Of a stretch of DNA of 40,769 nucleotides, positions 1 to 9,542 are shown piece after piece. Under the pieces are notes generated by a model that was not told the origin of the DNA, searched no databases, and saw only the letters and a list, made by a program, of their open reading frames with translations. The first letter of the stretch is position 1. Each line of letters starts with the position of its first letter. This DNA is from Aureococcus anophagefferens (Eukaryota > Sar > Pelagophyceae > Pelagomonadales > Pelagomonadaceae): the NCBI RefSeq assembly GCF_000186865.1, contig NW_008705592.1:241506-282274 (forward strand), written 5' to 3'. Both the position numbers and the translations under genes were made by a program.

Positions 1-2
1 TC

Positions 3-1672
3 GGCGCGCCCGTCGACCCCCGCGAGCCCGAAGAGTGCCACGCGGGGCCGCCCTTCTGGAACTGGTGGCTCCGGTTCCGGAACTGCGTCGTCACGAACGC
101 GTGCCTCCGCCGCGGCGTCCTCACGCTCCACAGCGGCGGCGGCGACCCGGCGTTTGGGCCCCTGCCGCCGCGCCAAGCCGGCGCGCCGCCCCCGCCCCTG
201 GCCTGCAACAACTGGGGCCGCGGCGCGGAGTGCTACGGCGCGGTCTACGCGCGCGGCGCGCCGCCGGCGCCGGGGCCGCGCGGCGACGGCACGCTCGTCC
301 GCTGGTTCGACGAGCCGGCGCTCCACAGCGCGCGCATCCTGCCGGGCCACTTCGGCCACGACGTCCTGAACAACTACCTCTACGCGCGCGCCGGGGCCCG
401 CGCGCCTTTCGCCGCGCTTTGGAAACCGCCGAAACCGCCGCAGGTCTTCAACACGATGTGGGAGGCGAACCTGACGCACCTCCTCGACGCGGGCTCGCTG
501 ACGCACGTCGTCGACGACACCGTCGCGTCGCCCTTCGGGGACCGCCTCGTGCGGTCCGTCGCGTACACGCCGAACCCAGCGCAGGACAAAAGTGATGCAA
601 CGTCGCTTCAACGTGAGGGTTCCGCGCGCGATTATTCCGAAAAAAACATCCACGCTTCGAGAGCGCTCCGAGAGATGATCGCTCGTCCAAGAATGAGCCG
701 AAACGAGTCGAACATGGCCGAGATCGGAGCCTTTGAAGTTGGGAATTTCGCACTCTTTTCCCGCCCAGGCCGAACCAGCGCCGCGCGGCCTGGGCGAACG
801 AGACGTGGTGCTTCCGGACGGCCTTCCTCGGCAACGCGCACACGCACGGCGCGGAGCTCGTCTTCCACGCGCGGTCCGCGACGCGGGCGAAGCGGGCCAT
901 GTGGCGCGACTACCGGGACCTGCTCGTGCGCAAGTTCTGCCCGGGCTGCGCGGCGGAGTTGGCGGCCGCGGCCGCGGCCCGGCGGCCCCTCGCGAACTCC
1001 TGCGCCTCGCGGCGGGGCGCCTACCGCATCCTCGTGGCCGTGCGGACCCACGACCCGGGCTCGTCGAGCTTTTTATTCGCGAACGGCCGCGGCCGCCGCG
1101 TCGTCAACGTCGACGCGCTCGTCGCCGCGCTCGCGCCGCTCGGCGACGTCGAGGCCTTCGACCCGGGCCTGCTGCCGCTGGGCGACCAGATCCGCAAGGC
1201 GGCGTCGGCGGACGTGCTCGTGAGCCGCATGTCGAGCCAGGTCGTCCTCGCGATGTTCGTCCCGCCCGGCGGCCTCGCCGTCGAGCTCGAGGCGCCGGAC
1301 CCGTCCAAGCTCTACTACGACCACGCGTCGACCTTCGGCGAGCTCGCGGAGCTCTTCGGCCACGCCTTCGTGCGGTCGACGCCGCGACACGACGACGCGG
1401 CGGGCGTGCTGCCCGCGGCCGTCGTCGGCGACCGCGAGTCGTGCCGCGACGTCTGCGCCGGGCCGCCCGAGTTCCGCATCTACATCGGCTTCCCGACGAT
1501 CAAGCAGTGCCAGGACCGCTGCGACGCCTTCGCGCTGCGGCTCTCGAAGCTCGAGACCGCGCCCGACGCCTACTTCAAGCCCGAGTGGTACAAGAACTGG
1601 TGGCTCGGCGACGCGGAGGCCGACGTGCCCGCGGTCGTCGCGCTCGTGTCCGAGCACCTCGGCTGCGCCTAA
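3..1672 (+). CDS. GT61-like glycosyltransferase (5' partial, one introner intron)
   Basis: Exons are 3-568 and 769-1672, with a GC-AG intron at 569-768. The joined frame gives 489 residues, open at the left edge of the window, so the start is missing. The C-terminal half resembles family 61 (DUF563) glycosyltransferases: an RILVAVRTH strand, a VVNVDALVAAL helix, then ADVLVSRMSSQ and VPPGGLAVELEAPD, which fits the family's VGVHGAG...PPGA-ELFP block. The upstream part has PGHFGHDVLNNYL, where such enzymes carry GNFGHW-type residues. Expected role is sugar transfer in the secretory pathway (glycoprotein or wall polysaccharide), but donor and acceptor cannot be read. The C-terminus has a Cys pair (CRDVC) and an aromatic tail. 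It converges on the channel gene with only 8 bp between stop codons. Exon structure is certain; family assignment is moderate. Confidence 0.55.
577..768 (+). mobile_element. Introner element, family A copy 1 (192 bp)
   Basis: The repeat begins CAGCGCAGGACAAAAGTG and ends CTCTTTTCCCGCCCAG, imperfect terminal inverted repeats. It is flanked by a perfect 8-bp duplication GCCGAACC (569-576 and 769-776). Splicing from the GC of the left duplication to the CAG of the right terminus (intron 569-768) restores the codons for TPN without loss. The interior matches the other three family A copies at 7475, 20790 and 26814. It carries no ORF of its own and looks like a non-autonomous DNA transposon acting as an intron. 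Confidence 0.93.
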
Positions 1673-1680
1673 ATTTAAAA

Positions 1681-3807
1681 TTAGCGGGACGCCGCGCGGC
1701 GGAGGCTCCGCGTCTTGTCGAGCTCGGAGATGAACGCGTCGAGGATGAACGCGACGACGACGTTCAGCAGGACGAGCACGCCGACGAGGTAGAAGGCGAG
1801 GAAGAAGGCCCGCCCCGTCCACTCGTCGGACACGGCGACGAAGCCCTCGACGAGCACGAACCAGTTGTTGACGACGAGGACGCAGAAGAGCGCCACGAAG
1901 CCCGACTCGTAGTCGTTGAAGTTCAGCGGCAGGTAGCCCTGGGCGTAAAAGTCCGTGCCCTCGAGCTGCGCCAGCTGGGGCGCGCCCGGGTCCGCGTTGA
2001 TGAGGCCCTGGAAGAGCGCCGCGCCCACCGTCGCGAAGAAGAACGTGACGCAGAACAGGACCTTGACGAGCCGCGACGCCGCGGGGAGCATGTTCAGGAA
2101 CGAGATGCCGATGACCTGGAACTCGGGCAGGGCCACGATGAGGCGGACGAGGCGCAGGAGCCGGAGCATGACGACGTAGCGCACGAGCGCGGGGTTGTCG
2201 TACGAGTTCGGGTACGCGACGTACGCGGCCGCGGCGAGCGACGCGAGCGTGACGAGGCCGTCGAAGCGGTTCCGGTAGTTGGCCGCGTACTGCGTGAGGC
2301 CGAGGCCCGCGACCTTGAGCGACGCCTCGGCCACGTAGAGGACCGCGAAGCCCGACTCGAGCGCCTCGAGGTCGCCCCGGACGTCCGACGCGTCCGACGC
2401 GGCCGTCCCCAACAATTCGTCCTTGGTCTGGTACGCGATGAGCGCGGCGTTGAGCAGGAGGAGCGCGTCGACGCCGAGCTCGAAGCTCGCCGCCTCGACG
2501 AGGCGCCGCGCGCGCGCGCGCCACGGCGCCGACGGCAGCTCGTCGTCCGACAGGCCCGCCCTCTTCCGGTCCGCCTCCTCCTGGAGCACGTCGACGACGC
2601 GCTCGAACTCGTCGCGGTGCAGCAGGCCGTCGCCCGACGTGTCCAGGTCCGCGAAGAGGCGCGCCGCCGCGTCCTCCGAGATGTAGACGACGTCGCGGTG
2701 CGCGTTCAGCTCGGCGAAGAGGTCGTCGAGCGCCCCCCGCGACACCTCGCGGGTCTCGCCCGCGGCGAGCAGCTCGAAGGCCGCGGTGATGTTCGCCGCG
2801 CGGCTCCGCGCGCGGCGCCGGCTCGCGGACTCGCGCTCGTCCGTGTACGCGTTGTAGACCGTCGCGAGCAGCAGGTTCATCATGAAGAAGAAGCCCAGCA
2901 CGAGGAAGCCGCCGAAGTAGACCGCCGCGGGGAGGCGCGCGTGGCTGTAGGCGGGGATCATGACGTCCGGGAAGTTCGCCGTCGTGATGCAGATGAAGAG
3001 CTGCCAGCACGTCTGCCACAGGTTCGTGAAGTAGGCCTCGCCCTGCGCCGACGACCGGGGCGGGAAGAGCACGACGCCGAACCAGCCGAAGAAGACGAGG
3101 AGCAGCGACACGAGCGCGCCGACGCGGAGGTAGGCCGGCAGGATCCGGAAGATGAGGCGCAGCTGCGACCGCGTCTCGCCGCTGTAGCCGACGAAGAGCA
3201 GGAGCCGCAGGTGCGGCGCGACGCGCCACGTCGTGAACTCGAGGCCCTGGGCGCCGAGGACGACGAGCCACGCGCGAACAATGTCGACCACGAGGAGGAG
3301 CGCGGCGGCGGCGACCCAGCCCATGCCGCCCGGGCCGAAGAAGCGCGCGCGGCCGACGGCGACGGCGTTGCACGCGAGGTGCGCGGCGACGACGCCCGCG
3401 CACGCGACCTGCGCGGCGACGGCGACGTACTCGTCGACGTAGGCGATGTCGAAGGTCGGGTAGGGGCAGCGCGACGGCTCGTCGACGTCCCAGACGCACT
3501 CGCAGCGGCCGTCGGCGCGGCACCACCGCGGGATCTCCCAGAACGTGAGCAGCAGGAGGCCGACGGCGGCGCCCTGCGCGGGCCCCTCGAGCAGGAGCTG
3601 GAGCCGGAAGGCCCGCTGCGACGACGCCTCGACGAGGGGCTGCAGCCGCTCGACGCCGCTGACGCTGTCCGAGATGAGCACGCCCGCGGCGACGACGCTC
3701 GGCGGCCGCTCGGCGCCGTCGGCGACCTTGGCGTAGGCGGACAAGCGCGCCATGGACCGCAGGCTCGCCGTGTCCGTCGACGCGCGCTGCTCCTTGGCGC
3801 CGTACAT
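1681..3807 (-). CDS. Two-pore voltage-gated cation channel (TPC-like) with EF-hand
   Basis: Intronless, 708 residues. Two homologous six-helix channel repeats flank a soluble linker, the two-pore channel layout. Pore 1 lies near residues 258-285 (WQLFICITTANFPDVMIPAY), typical of TPC filter 1. An EF-hand loop DLDTSGDGLLHRDEF lies near 386-400, as in plant TPC1. Domain II has an Arg-rich S4 (MLRLLRLVRLIVALPEFQVI). Pore 2 lies near 628-656 (LFCVLVVNNWFVLVEGF). Expected function is Ca2+/Na+ conductance of vacuolar or endosomal membrane, gated by voltage and cytosolic Ca2+. The start at 3807 (MYGAKEQ) is the first Met; a second Met at residue 19 is possible. It is divergent from the coiled-coil gene at 4064. 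Confidence 0.85.
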   Translation of the reverse strand: MYGAKEQRASTDTASLRSMARLSAYAKVADGAERPPSVVAAGVLISDSVSGVERLQPLVEASSQRAFRLQLLLEGPAQGAAVGLLLLTFWEIPRWCRADGRCECVWDVDEPSRCPYPTFDIAYVDEYVAVAAQVACAGVVAAHLACNAVAVGRARFFGPGGMGWVAAAALLLVVDIVRAWLVVLGAQGLEFTTWRVAPHLRLLLFVGYSGETRSQLRLIFRILPAYLRVGALVSLLLVFFGWFGVVLFPPRSSAQGEAYFTNLWQTCWQLFICITTANFPDVMIPAYSHARLPAAVYFGGFLVLGFFFMMNLLLATVYNAYTDERESASRRRARSRAANITAAFELLAAGETREVSRGALDDLFAELNAHRDVVYISEDAAARLFADLDTSGDGLLHRDEFERVVDVLQEEADRKRAGLSDDELPSAPWRARARRLVEAASFELGVDALLLLNAALIAYQTKDELLGTAASDASDVRGDLEALESGFAVLYVAEASLKVAGLGLTQYAANYRNRFDGLVTLASLAAAAYVAYPNSYDNPALVRYVVMLRLLRLVRLIVALPEFQVIGISFLNMLPAASRLVKVLFCVTFFFATVGAALFQGLINADPGAPQLAQLEGTDFYAQGYLPLNFNDYESGFVALFCVLVVNNWFVLVEGFVAVSDEWTGRAFFLAFYLVGVLVLLNVVVAFILDAFISELDKTRSLRRAASR

Positions 3808-3950
3808 GGCAGGCGCTGCTCCCCTGTCGCAGCGCGTGCGGCCGACGAGCGGTCGTGCGGTCGTGCGGACGACTGGTTGCGCAAGACTGTGGCAATTCTA
3901 GACGGCAATTCTTGATCAACGTGACTGCACTGTTAGTCGCACTCTCTACG

Positions 3951-4060
3951 GTGAAGCGTTGATTTTTACGCTGCCCGCGCTGATATCATGATGGCGCTGC
4001 CCAGAACAGCGGCCTAAGCTGAAGTGAGTGAACCGTTGATATTCTACGCTGCCCGCGCTG
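3951..4060. repeat. Direct repeat pair in the divergent promoter
   Basis: Two copies of a roughly 32-bp sequence, 3951-3982 and 4028-4060, share GTGAA-CGTTGAT and TACGCTGCCCGCGCTG. The second ends four bases before the ATG at 4064. They lie in the 256-bp gap (3808-4063) between divergent genes, so could be regulatory or 5'-leader sequence. A short doublet GGCAATTCT also occurs at about 3891 and 3904. Confidence 0.6.
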
Positions 4061-4063
4061 CGC

Positions 4064-5260
4064 ATGGCGCCGCCCCGCACGCTGCAGGGGACGCCCAAGT
4101 CGCGGATGATCACCGTGCAGCAGCCCGCGGCGTCGCGCGCCGTCGCCGCGCAACCGAAGGCCGTCGTCGCCGTCCGGCCCAAGAGGCCCGTCGAGCTGGC
4201 GCTGCGGAACCCCGCGGCGCTGTCGTCGCGGCCCCCGCCCGGCGTCGACGGCGACGACGCGTCGTTCCGGTCCTCCGCGTCGAGCGCGTCGACGGCGGGC
4301 GCCGCGCCGCGGCGGCGGAGGCCCTTCGTCCGCGACCCGGACCGCGACCAGCGGCGCCTCGACGCGCGGCGCGCGCGCTGCGCGGACTACGTCGCCCGCG
4401 AGGAGGGCGCGCCCGCCGGCGTGCTCGCGGAGATGGTCGACCCCGCGGCGGCGTCGTCGCCGACGTACAAGGACGACCTGCGGCTCCACCGGCGGAACTT
4501 TCAGGCGGAGGTCGCGCGCGTGACCCACCGGAGGACGAAGCGCGCGGAGCTCCGGGGCAAGCTCAAGGCCGCGGGCCGCGCGGCCATCGCGACGGCCATG
4601 TTCGGCATGGGCCTCGGCGGCGCGGGCGCCGCGGAGCTCGAGGAGGGCGGCCTGGGCAGCGCGGCGAAGCGCGCGCGCGAGGCGCTCCTCTTCGGCGACG
4701 ACGGCGGCGACGGCCCCCTGAGCCCCGCGAGCCCCGCGGCCGCGGGCGCGCGAAGCCCCCCGGCCGAGGGCGCCTTCGTCAACTCCGAGGACGAGTCGCG
4801 GCGCCGCGCGCTCGCGTTCGTCTACCGCAACTCGGAGGCGCGCCACGAGGAGTCGGCCGCGGACCGCCAGTACCGCGAGGCGCGCGAGTCCGACGAGGCC
4901 GAGGCCGAGGCGCAGATGCGCGCCCGCGGCGACTGGCAGCGGCTCACGGGCCTCCGCGCGCGCGCGGACGGCGCGGGCCGCAAGCTCGACGACGTCGAGA
5001 AGGCCATCCTGAAGCGGCTCACCGTCGCCTTCGACGGCAACGTCTTCGCGGCGAACAAGGCGCGCGTCGAGCGCGAGAAGCGCGACAAGAAGGCGCGGCG
5101 CATGGACAAGATCGCCGAGGTGAACGCGCGCAACGACGAGCTCGCGGTCATCGCGCGCCTCGACCGCGACCGCAGGCTCGCGGCGTTGGTCGCGCCCGTC
5201 CGCCGCGCCGCGGCCGCGGTGCTCACCTTCGGCCGCAGGGGGCCGGAGGCCGAGGACTAA
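4064..5260 (+). CDS. Coiled-coil protein, unknown function
   Basis: Intronless, 398 residues, starting MAPPRTLQGTPKSR. The N-terminal third is basic, Ala/Pro/Ser-rich and probably disordered. From about residue 145 it becomes Arg/Lys/Glu/Ala-rich helix (HRRTKRAELRGKLKAAGRAA), and from about 265 it is a long predicted coiled coil ending in alternating acidic and basic residues. There is no signal peptide or membrane segment. I do not recognise a family; a structural or nucleic-acid-associated role is possible but unsupported. Its stop codon (5258-5260) directly abuts the stop of the opposite-strand gene at 5261. Confidence 0.7.
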   Translation: MAPPRTLQGTPKSRMITVQQPAASRAVAAQPKAVVAVRPKRPVELALRNPAALSSRPPPGVDGDDASFRSSASSASTAGAAPRRRRPFVRDPDRDQRRLDARRARCADYVAREEGAPAGVLAEMVDPAAASSPTYKDDLRLHRRNFQAEVARVTHRRTKRAELRGKLKAAGRAAIATAMFGMGLGGAGAAELEEGGLGSAAKRAREALLFGDDGGDGPLSPASPAAAGARSPPAEGAFVNSEDESRRRALAFVYRNSEARHEESAADRQYREARESDEAEAEAQMRARGDWQRLTGLRARADGAGRKLDDVEKAILKRLTVAFDGNVFAANKARVEREKRDKKARRMDKIAEVNARNDELAVIARLDRDRRLAALVAPVRRAAAAVLTFGRRGPEAED

Positions 5261-5692
5261 TTAGACGACGGCGGTGCGCGCGAGCTCGCCCGGCGCGGCC
5301 GCGGGCCGCGCGCGCCGCTCCTCGTCGAAGTAGGCGCGGAGCCGCGCGGCGCGCGCCGCGTCGTCGCGCGCCGGCGCCGCGTCGGGCGCCTCCCGCCGCC
5401 GCGCGACGGCGCGGGCGAGGTCGTCGTGCAGGATCTCCGCCGCGGCGACGTCGGCGGCGCCGAGGTCGAGGCCGAGCGCGCAGACGAAGTCCTCCACGTC
5501 CTCGGACGCGCCGCAGCCCAGCGGCGCCGGCAGGGCGCGCACGAAGCCCTTGAGCGCGCCGATGCGCATGACGCCCGCCGTCGCGTCGGCGTGGGCGAAC
5601 CACGCACGGTTGAATTCTTGTTGCAACGCGCCCAGGCCGGCGTCGAGCTCGGACGGCACCGGAGAGGCGGCGGCCGACGCGCCGGCGCCCAT
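5261..5692 (-). CDS. Small protein with a candidate N-myristoylation site; channel C-terminal-like segment
   Basis: Intronless, 143 residues. The N-terminus [10 protein letters not shown] fits an N-myristoylation signal (Gly2, Ser6). Residues about 25-60 (EFNRAWFAHADATAG...ALKGFVRALPAPLG) resemble the EF-like region after the last pore helix of voltage-gated Ca2+/Na+ channels, where W-x(n)-D-x-A-T-G-x-I and a PLG end are typical. The rest is an Ala/Arg-rich helix. No transmembrane segment is present, so it may be a membrane-anchored soluble lobe, perhaps a channel or calmodulin partner; that role is inference. The 209 bp upstream (5693-5901) hold its promoter and the kinesin gene 3' end. Confidence 0.6.
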   Translation of the reverse strand: MGAGASAAASPVPSELDAGLGALQQEFNRAWFAHADATAGVMRIGALKGFVRALPAPLGCGASEDVEDFVCALGLDLGAADVAAAEILHDDLARAVARRREAPDAAPARDDAARAARLRAYFDEERRARPAAAPGELARTAVV

Positions 5693-5901
5693 GCGCTAGG
5701 GGGGCTGCCCGCCCATCGTGAACGCACCCGCGGCAGCGACGACCACGGCGACCACGGCCACGCGTATGGCGTCCGAAGCTGCCATCGAGATTACTCAACT
5801 TGAGAAGGCAGTGGAACCTGAGGGTGACCGTGACGCTCGGTTGAAGCTCCGAGAGTCTTCACAAAAAAAATGGTCTAAGCAAAAAAGCCGCCCCCCCCTC
5901 C

Positions 5902-8900
5902 TCAGGGGGCGCCCGCGTCGCGCGCGCGCGCCTCCGCGCGGACGATGTCCGTGATCGCGCGGCGGCGCGTCTTCATCTGCTTGAGGCGGTCGTCGAGGGT
6001 CTTGGCGAGGCCCGCGTTGCCGCGGCCCCGGAGGTCGTCGAGGGCCCTCTGGCAGGAGGCGATGGTCGCGTCGATGGTCGCGAGCGCGTCCGCGGCGGAC
6101 GACGCGGCGACGCGCTCCGCGAGGTTCGACACGAGCGCGCACCGCTTGCCGAAGCGGAGCGCCTGGAGCGCTCGTCGGCGTGGTCCGCGCGGCGGCGGCA
6201 GCAGACGAGGGCCGTCGTGCGGCTCGCGCCGCCGAGCGCGGCCTTGAGGAGCGTCGCGAGCTTCGCCTCGAGGTAGGGCACGTGCGCCTGGCCCTCGACG
6301 AGCGCCGCGACGACCTTGCCCAGCACGAGCAGGCTCCCGTTGATGTTCACGGCCTCGGCCCGCCGCGCGGCGTCGTGGGCGGCGCCGGAGCGGTAGATGC
6401 GCTCGCTGCCCGCGAGGTCCGCGAGCACGAGGCGGCTCTCGAGCAGCGCGCCGCGCCGCGTCTGCTTGAGCTTGAGCACGACGACGGCGTGCGCGCGCGA
6501 GCTCCGCGCGTTCATCGCCGTCGCCGCGAAGCGCTTGCGCACGTTGCCCGCGCGGAGCAGGCGCGCGCCGTCCGCGAAGGTCGCGACGCCGGCCTCGACG
6601 CAGCCGACGGGCTCGCCCGTGGACCGCGACACGTCGCACGCGTCGCCCGTGAGCAGGTCGACGCACCGCTCGTTGTAGATCTCCACGTACTGGAGGCCCA
6701 CGGTGAGGGCCTCGCCCGCGCCCTGGCCCCGGAAGAGGTCGCGTAAAACGCGGACGACGAGGCCGCTCGCCGCGTCGTCCGTCAGGTCGCCGAGGTCGCG
6801 CTCGAGAGCCCCCGGCGGCCCAAAGGCCGCGTAGGTCTTGCCCGACCCCGTCTGGCCGTAGCAGAGCACGCAGGCGTTCATGCCGTTGAGCGCCGACGTC
6901 ACCGCGGGCGCGCCGACCGCGGCGTAGACGTCGGCCTGGCCCTCGGTCTCGAAGACGCGCGAGAACGGGAACGGTCTCACGCCCGCGCCGGGCACGTGGA
7001 CGACGACGCGCGTCGGCTGCACGGCGAGGACCTTGCACCCGGACCGCGCGGGCCGCGGCGCGTCGTCGTTTTCGTCTTGCGTCTCCTCGATCTTCCGCAC
7101 CTCGGCCTCCGCGGACTCGAGGCCCTCCGTGAGGTCCGCCGCGGACGCGGCGGGCGCGGGCGCGTCGTCGCCGCGCGCCGCCGCGTTTTCGCTCTCCGCG
7201 CCGTCGTCGTCGTCGTCCGCCGCGAGCGCGCCGCGCTGGGCCTTGCGGGCCGCGGCCTCCTCCGCGGCCGTCGCGGACGCCGCGAGCCTCTCGGCCTCGA
7301 GGACCGCGTCGAGGACCGTCGGGTCCAGGGCCCTGGCCCCGGCGAGGCGCCGCACGACCTCGCTCCCGGCGACGCCCGTCGACGCGTCCGCCGCGTCGCG
7401 CCGCGCCCGGAAGGCGACGAGCTCCTCCTTGACGTCCGCGGCGGACGGCAGCGGGAGCGGCGGCGCGGGGCCGCCTGGGCAGCACAAGAGTGATTCAACG
7501 TCGCTTCAACGTGAGTGTTCCGCGCGCGCGCGTTCCGTGAAAAGCATTCACGCTTCGGGACCGTTCCGAGAGATGATCGCTCGTCCAAAAATCAGCCGAA
7601 ACGAGTGGAAAACGGCCGAGAAAGGAGCCTTTGAAGTTGGGAATTTCGCTCTCTTGTCCTGCCCTGGGGGCCGCCGTCGTAGGGGTCCGTGCCGCGCCGC
7701 GCGACGTGGGCCTCGGCCCAGGACCGGTCGACGACGGCGCCGCCGGGGAGCCGCACGGGCGACGTGAGCTCCGCGCCCGTGACGGCGTCGAGGAGTTCAG
7801 CCGGCGGCCGCTCGCCGCCGACGAGCGGCGCGTCCGACGATGTTTCGTCGCGCCGCTGGCGCTGCACTTTGAGGAACTGGTGCAGCGGGAGCGTGACGTC
7901 CGCCGACGCCGCCGCGCCGTCGCCGGCGTCGCCCTCGGCCTCGGGCCGGAAGCGCACGCAGACCTCGATCTTGAAGTCGCGGCGCGGCGCGTTATCGCCG
8001 CCGGCGCCCGCGAGCGCCCACTTGTCGCGCGCGGGCCAGAGCTGGTTGAAGAAGAGGCGCTTCCAGGCCATGGCCGCCGCCGCGGACCGGCCCCGCGCGT
8101 CGCTCCCCGGCGCGGGCACGGGCGTCGCGGGCACGACGAGGCCCCGCTCGGCGCCGAGCGCGACGCACGCGCCGTGCCACAGCGCCGGCGCGGTCCCGTC
8201 GGACTCGAGGACGGTTCCGAGCGCCCTGGACGCGGCGTGGAGGCGCCCGACGGACCGGAAGCCGGCGAAGGCGCCGACGCAGGACACGGCGCCCGCCTCC
8301 TTGAGCACGTCGACCAAAGTCATCGCCGGCGGCGCCGCGGCGGCCGCGTCGCCGACGGCCGCGGCGTCGTCGTCGGCGCCGAAGACGGACTTGGCCGACA
8401 GCCGCGTCGCCTTGGCGCCGTAGGGGTCGTGCGACTTGAAGAGGTCGTGCATGGTCCAGGGGTCGCATTTGCCCTCGAGCCAGGGGTCGAGCTTGCGCCA
8501 GAAGACGTTCGTGATCTCGTAGAACGACGACGCGTACTTGTAGGAATCGAGGATCTCCACGCAGCCCCAGCGGTTCCGCGAGCCCAGGTTCGACTCCGGG
8601 CCCGTGCCGAACTCGGCCCCCAGGTAGATCTCGACGTGGACGATGTTCATCTTCTGCTGCCGGTGCTTGCCCGTGTGGTACGTCGCCTCGACGAACATGA
8701 GGTCGCCCGGCTCGAGCTCCTCGAAGGCGCAGGCGTCGGGCAGCGTCGCGAACTGGTAGGCCTGGTTCCACATGCCCAGGTCGAAGCCAAAGTCCGCGCG
8801 CATGTCCTGGACGACGCGGCGGATGAAGTTGCAGCAGTCGAGGTAGAGCGGCCTGCCGTAGAGCGGGTCGCCGGGCTTGTGGTAGCGCTCCGCGTAGGGG

Positions 8901-9403
8901 ATGCCCATGTAGGTCTTGGCGTGCTCGATGAACTTCCGCCGGAGCCACCGCTTGTCGCCCGCGGGGTCCCGGGCGCGCCGCGCGGCCGCGAGGACCTTGA
9001 GCCTGCTCGCGGGCACGCGCGTCTGCTGGCGCTTCCGCTCGCCGCGGAAGCGCTTGAAGGCGTCCTGGAGCGACTGGCCCTCGGGCACGGCCTTGCCGTC
9101 GAGGCGCCCGAAGCAGAGCAACTCGTCGTCGTTCTTGCCGGCCGGGGCCGGCGGCTTCGGCGGCGTCGGCTGCGCCAGCGCCTGGGTCGGCGCCGGCGGC
9201 TCGAGCGTCGACTCCGCCGGCGCTTCCGCCGGCGTTTTCGCCGGCGTGTCCACCGGCGCGGCCGCCGCCGGCTCGAGCGTCGACTCCGCCGGCGTTTTCG
9301 CCGGCGTTTGCGCCGGCGTGTCCGCCGGCGCGGCCGCCGGCTTCTTCGCGAGCGGCTCCAGGGTCCGCGCCGTGTCGTGGTTCGACGGAGAGAGAACGCC
9401 CAT
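5902..9403 (-). CDS. Multidomain kinesin: NlpC/P60-like + F-box-like + kinesin motor with inserted U-box
   Basis: Exons are 9403-7675 and 7474-5902, with a GC-AG introner intron, about 1100 residues. Residues 1-90 are Pro/Ala/Thr repeats. Residues 157-300 are an NlpC/P60-like papain-fold hydrolase with DCCNFIRR (Cys190/191), ELEPGDLMF and IVHVEIYLG (His256). Residues 362-462 look F-box-like (ASRALGTV, APALWHGAC, AWKRLFFNQLWPARDKW). At 477 the motor's first strand FKIEVCVRFRPE begins. Residues about 537-600 read as a U-box (TGAELTSPVRLPGGAVVDRS, ARRGTDPYDG). The motor then resumes with GQTGSGKT (P-loop), NARSSRAH (switch I) and LADLAGSER (switch II). Near 6168-6172 the frame shifts: one missing base reconnects DHADE to ALQALRFGKRCALVSN. 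The tail is a short coiled coil. The reading is continuous from 9403 to the intron, but whether the NlpC part shares one mRNA needs transcript evidence. Confidence 0.75.
7475..7666 (+). mobile_element. Introner element, family A copy 2 (192 bp)
   Basis: Ends are CTGGGCAGCACAAGAG and CTCTTGTCCTGCCCTG, near-perfect inverted repeats. The 8-bp duplication GGGGCCGC (GCGGCCCC on the coding strand) lies at 7467-7474 and 7667-7674. The host gene is on the minus strand, so this copy sits antisense relative to copy 1, yet it splices: GC at 7674-7673 to CAG ending at 7475. The junction restores DPYDGGPAPP, inside the U-box of the kinesin gene. Confidence 0.93.
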
Positions 9404-9542
9404 CGAAGGAATGGGCTGCCCCGACCGCTTTACAAACGACGACGGCAGACTCGCGGCACTCTGGGAGCAAGGAGCCGACGCTGCCCCGGGGCTCCTTCGA
9501 CATCGTCTGGCTTGGCTGGTGGCCTTGGCGGCCGCGCGCGCC

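Noticed and set aside
733..3915. Very long plus-strand open frame (1060 codons) across the channel gene, and a 948-codon minus-strand frame overlapping it
   Set aside because: Both are Arg/Ala/Gly-rich antisense or out-of-frame shadows of the channel gene, which has membrane helices, pores and an EF-hand. Extreme GC bias suppresses stop codons in every frame.
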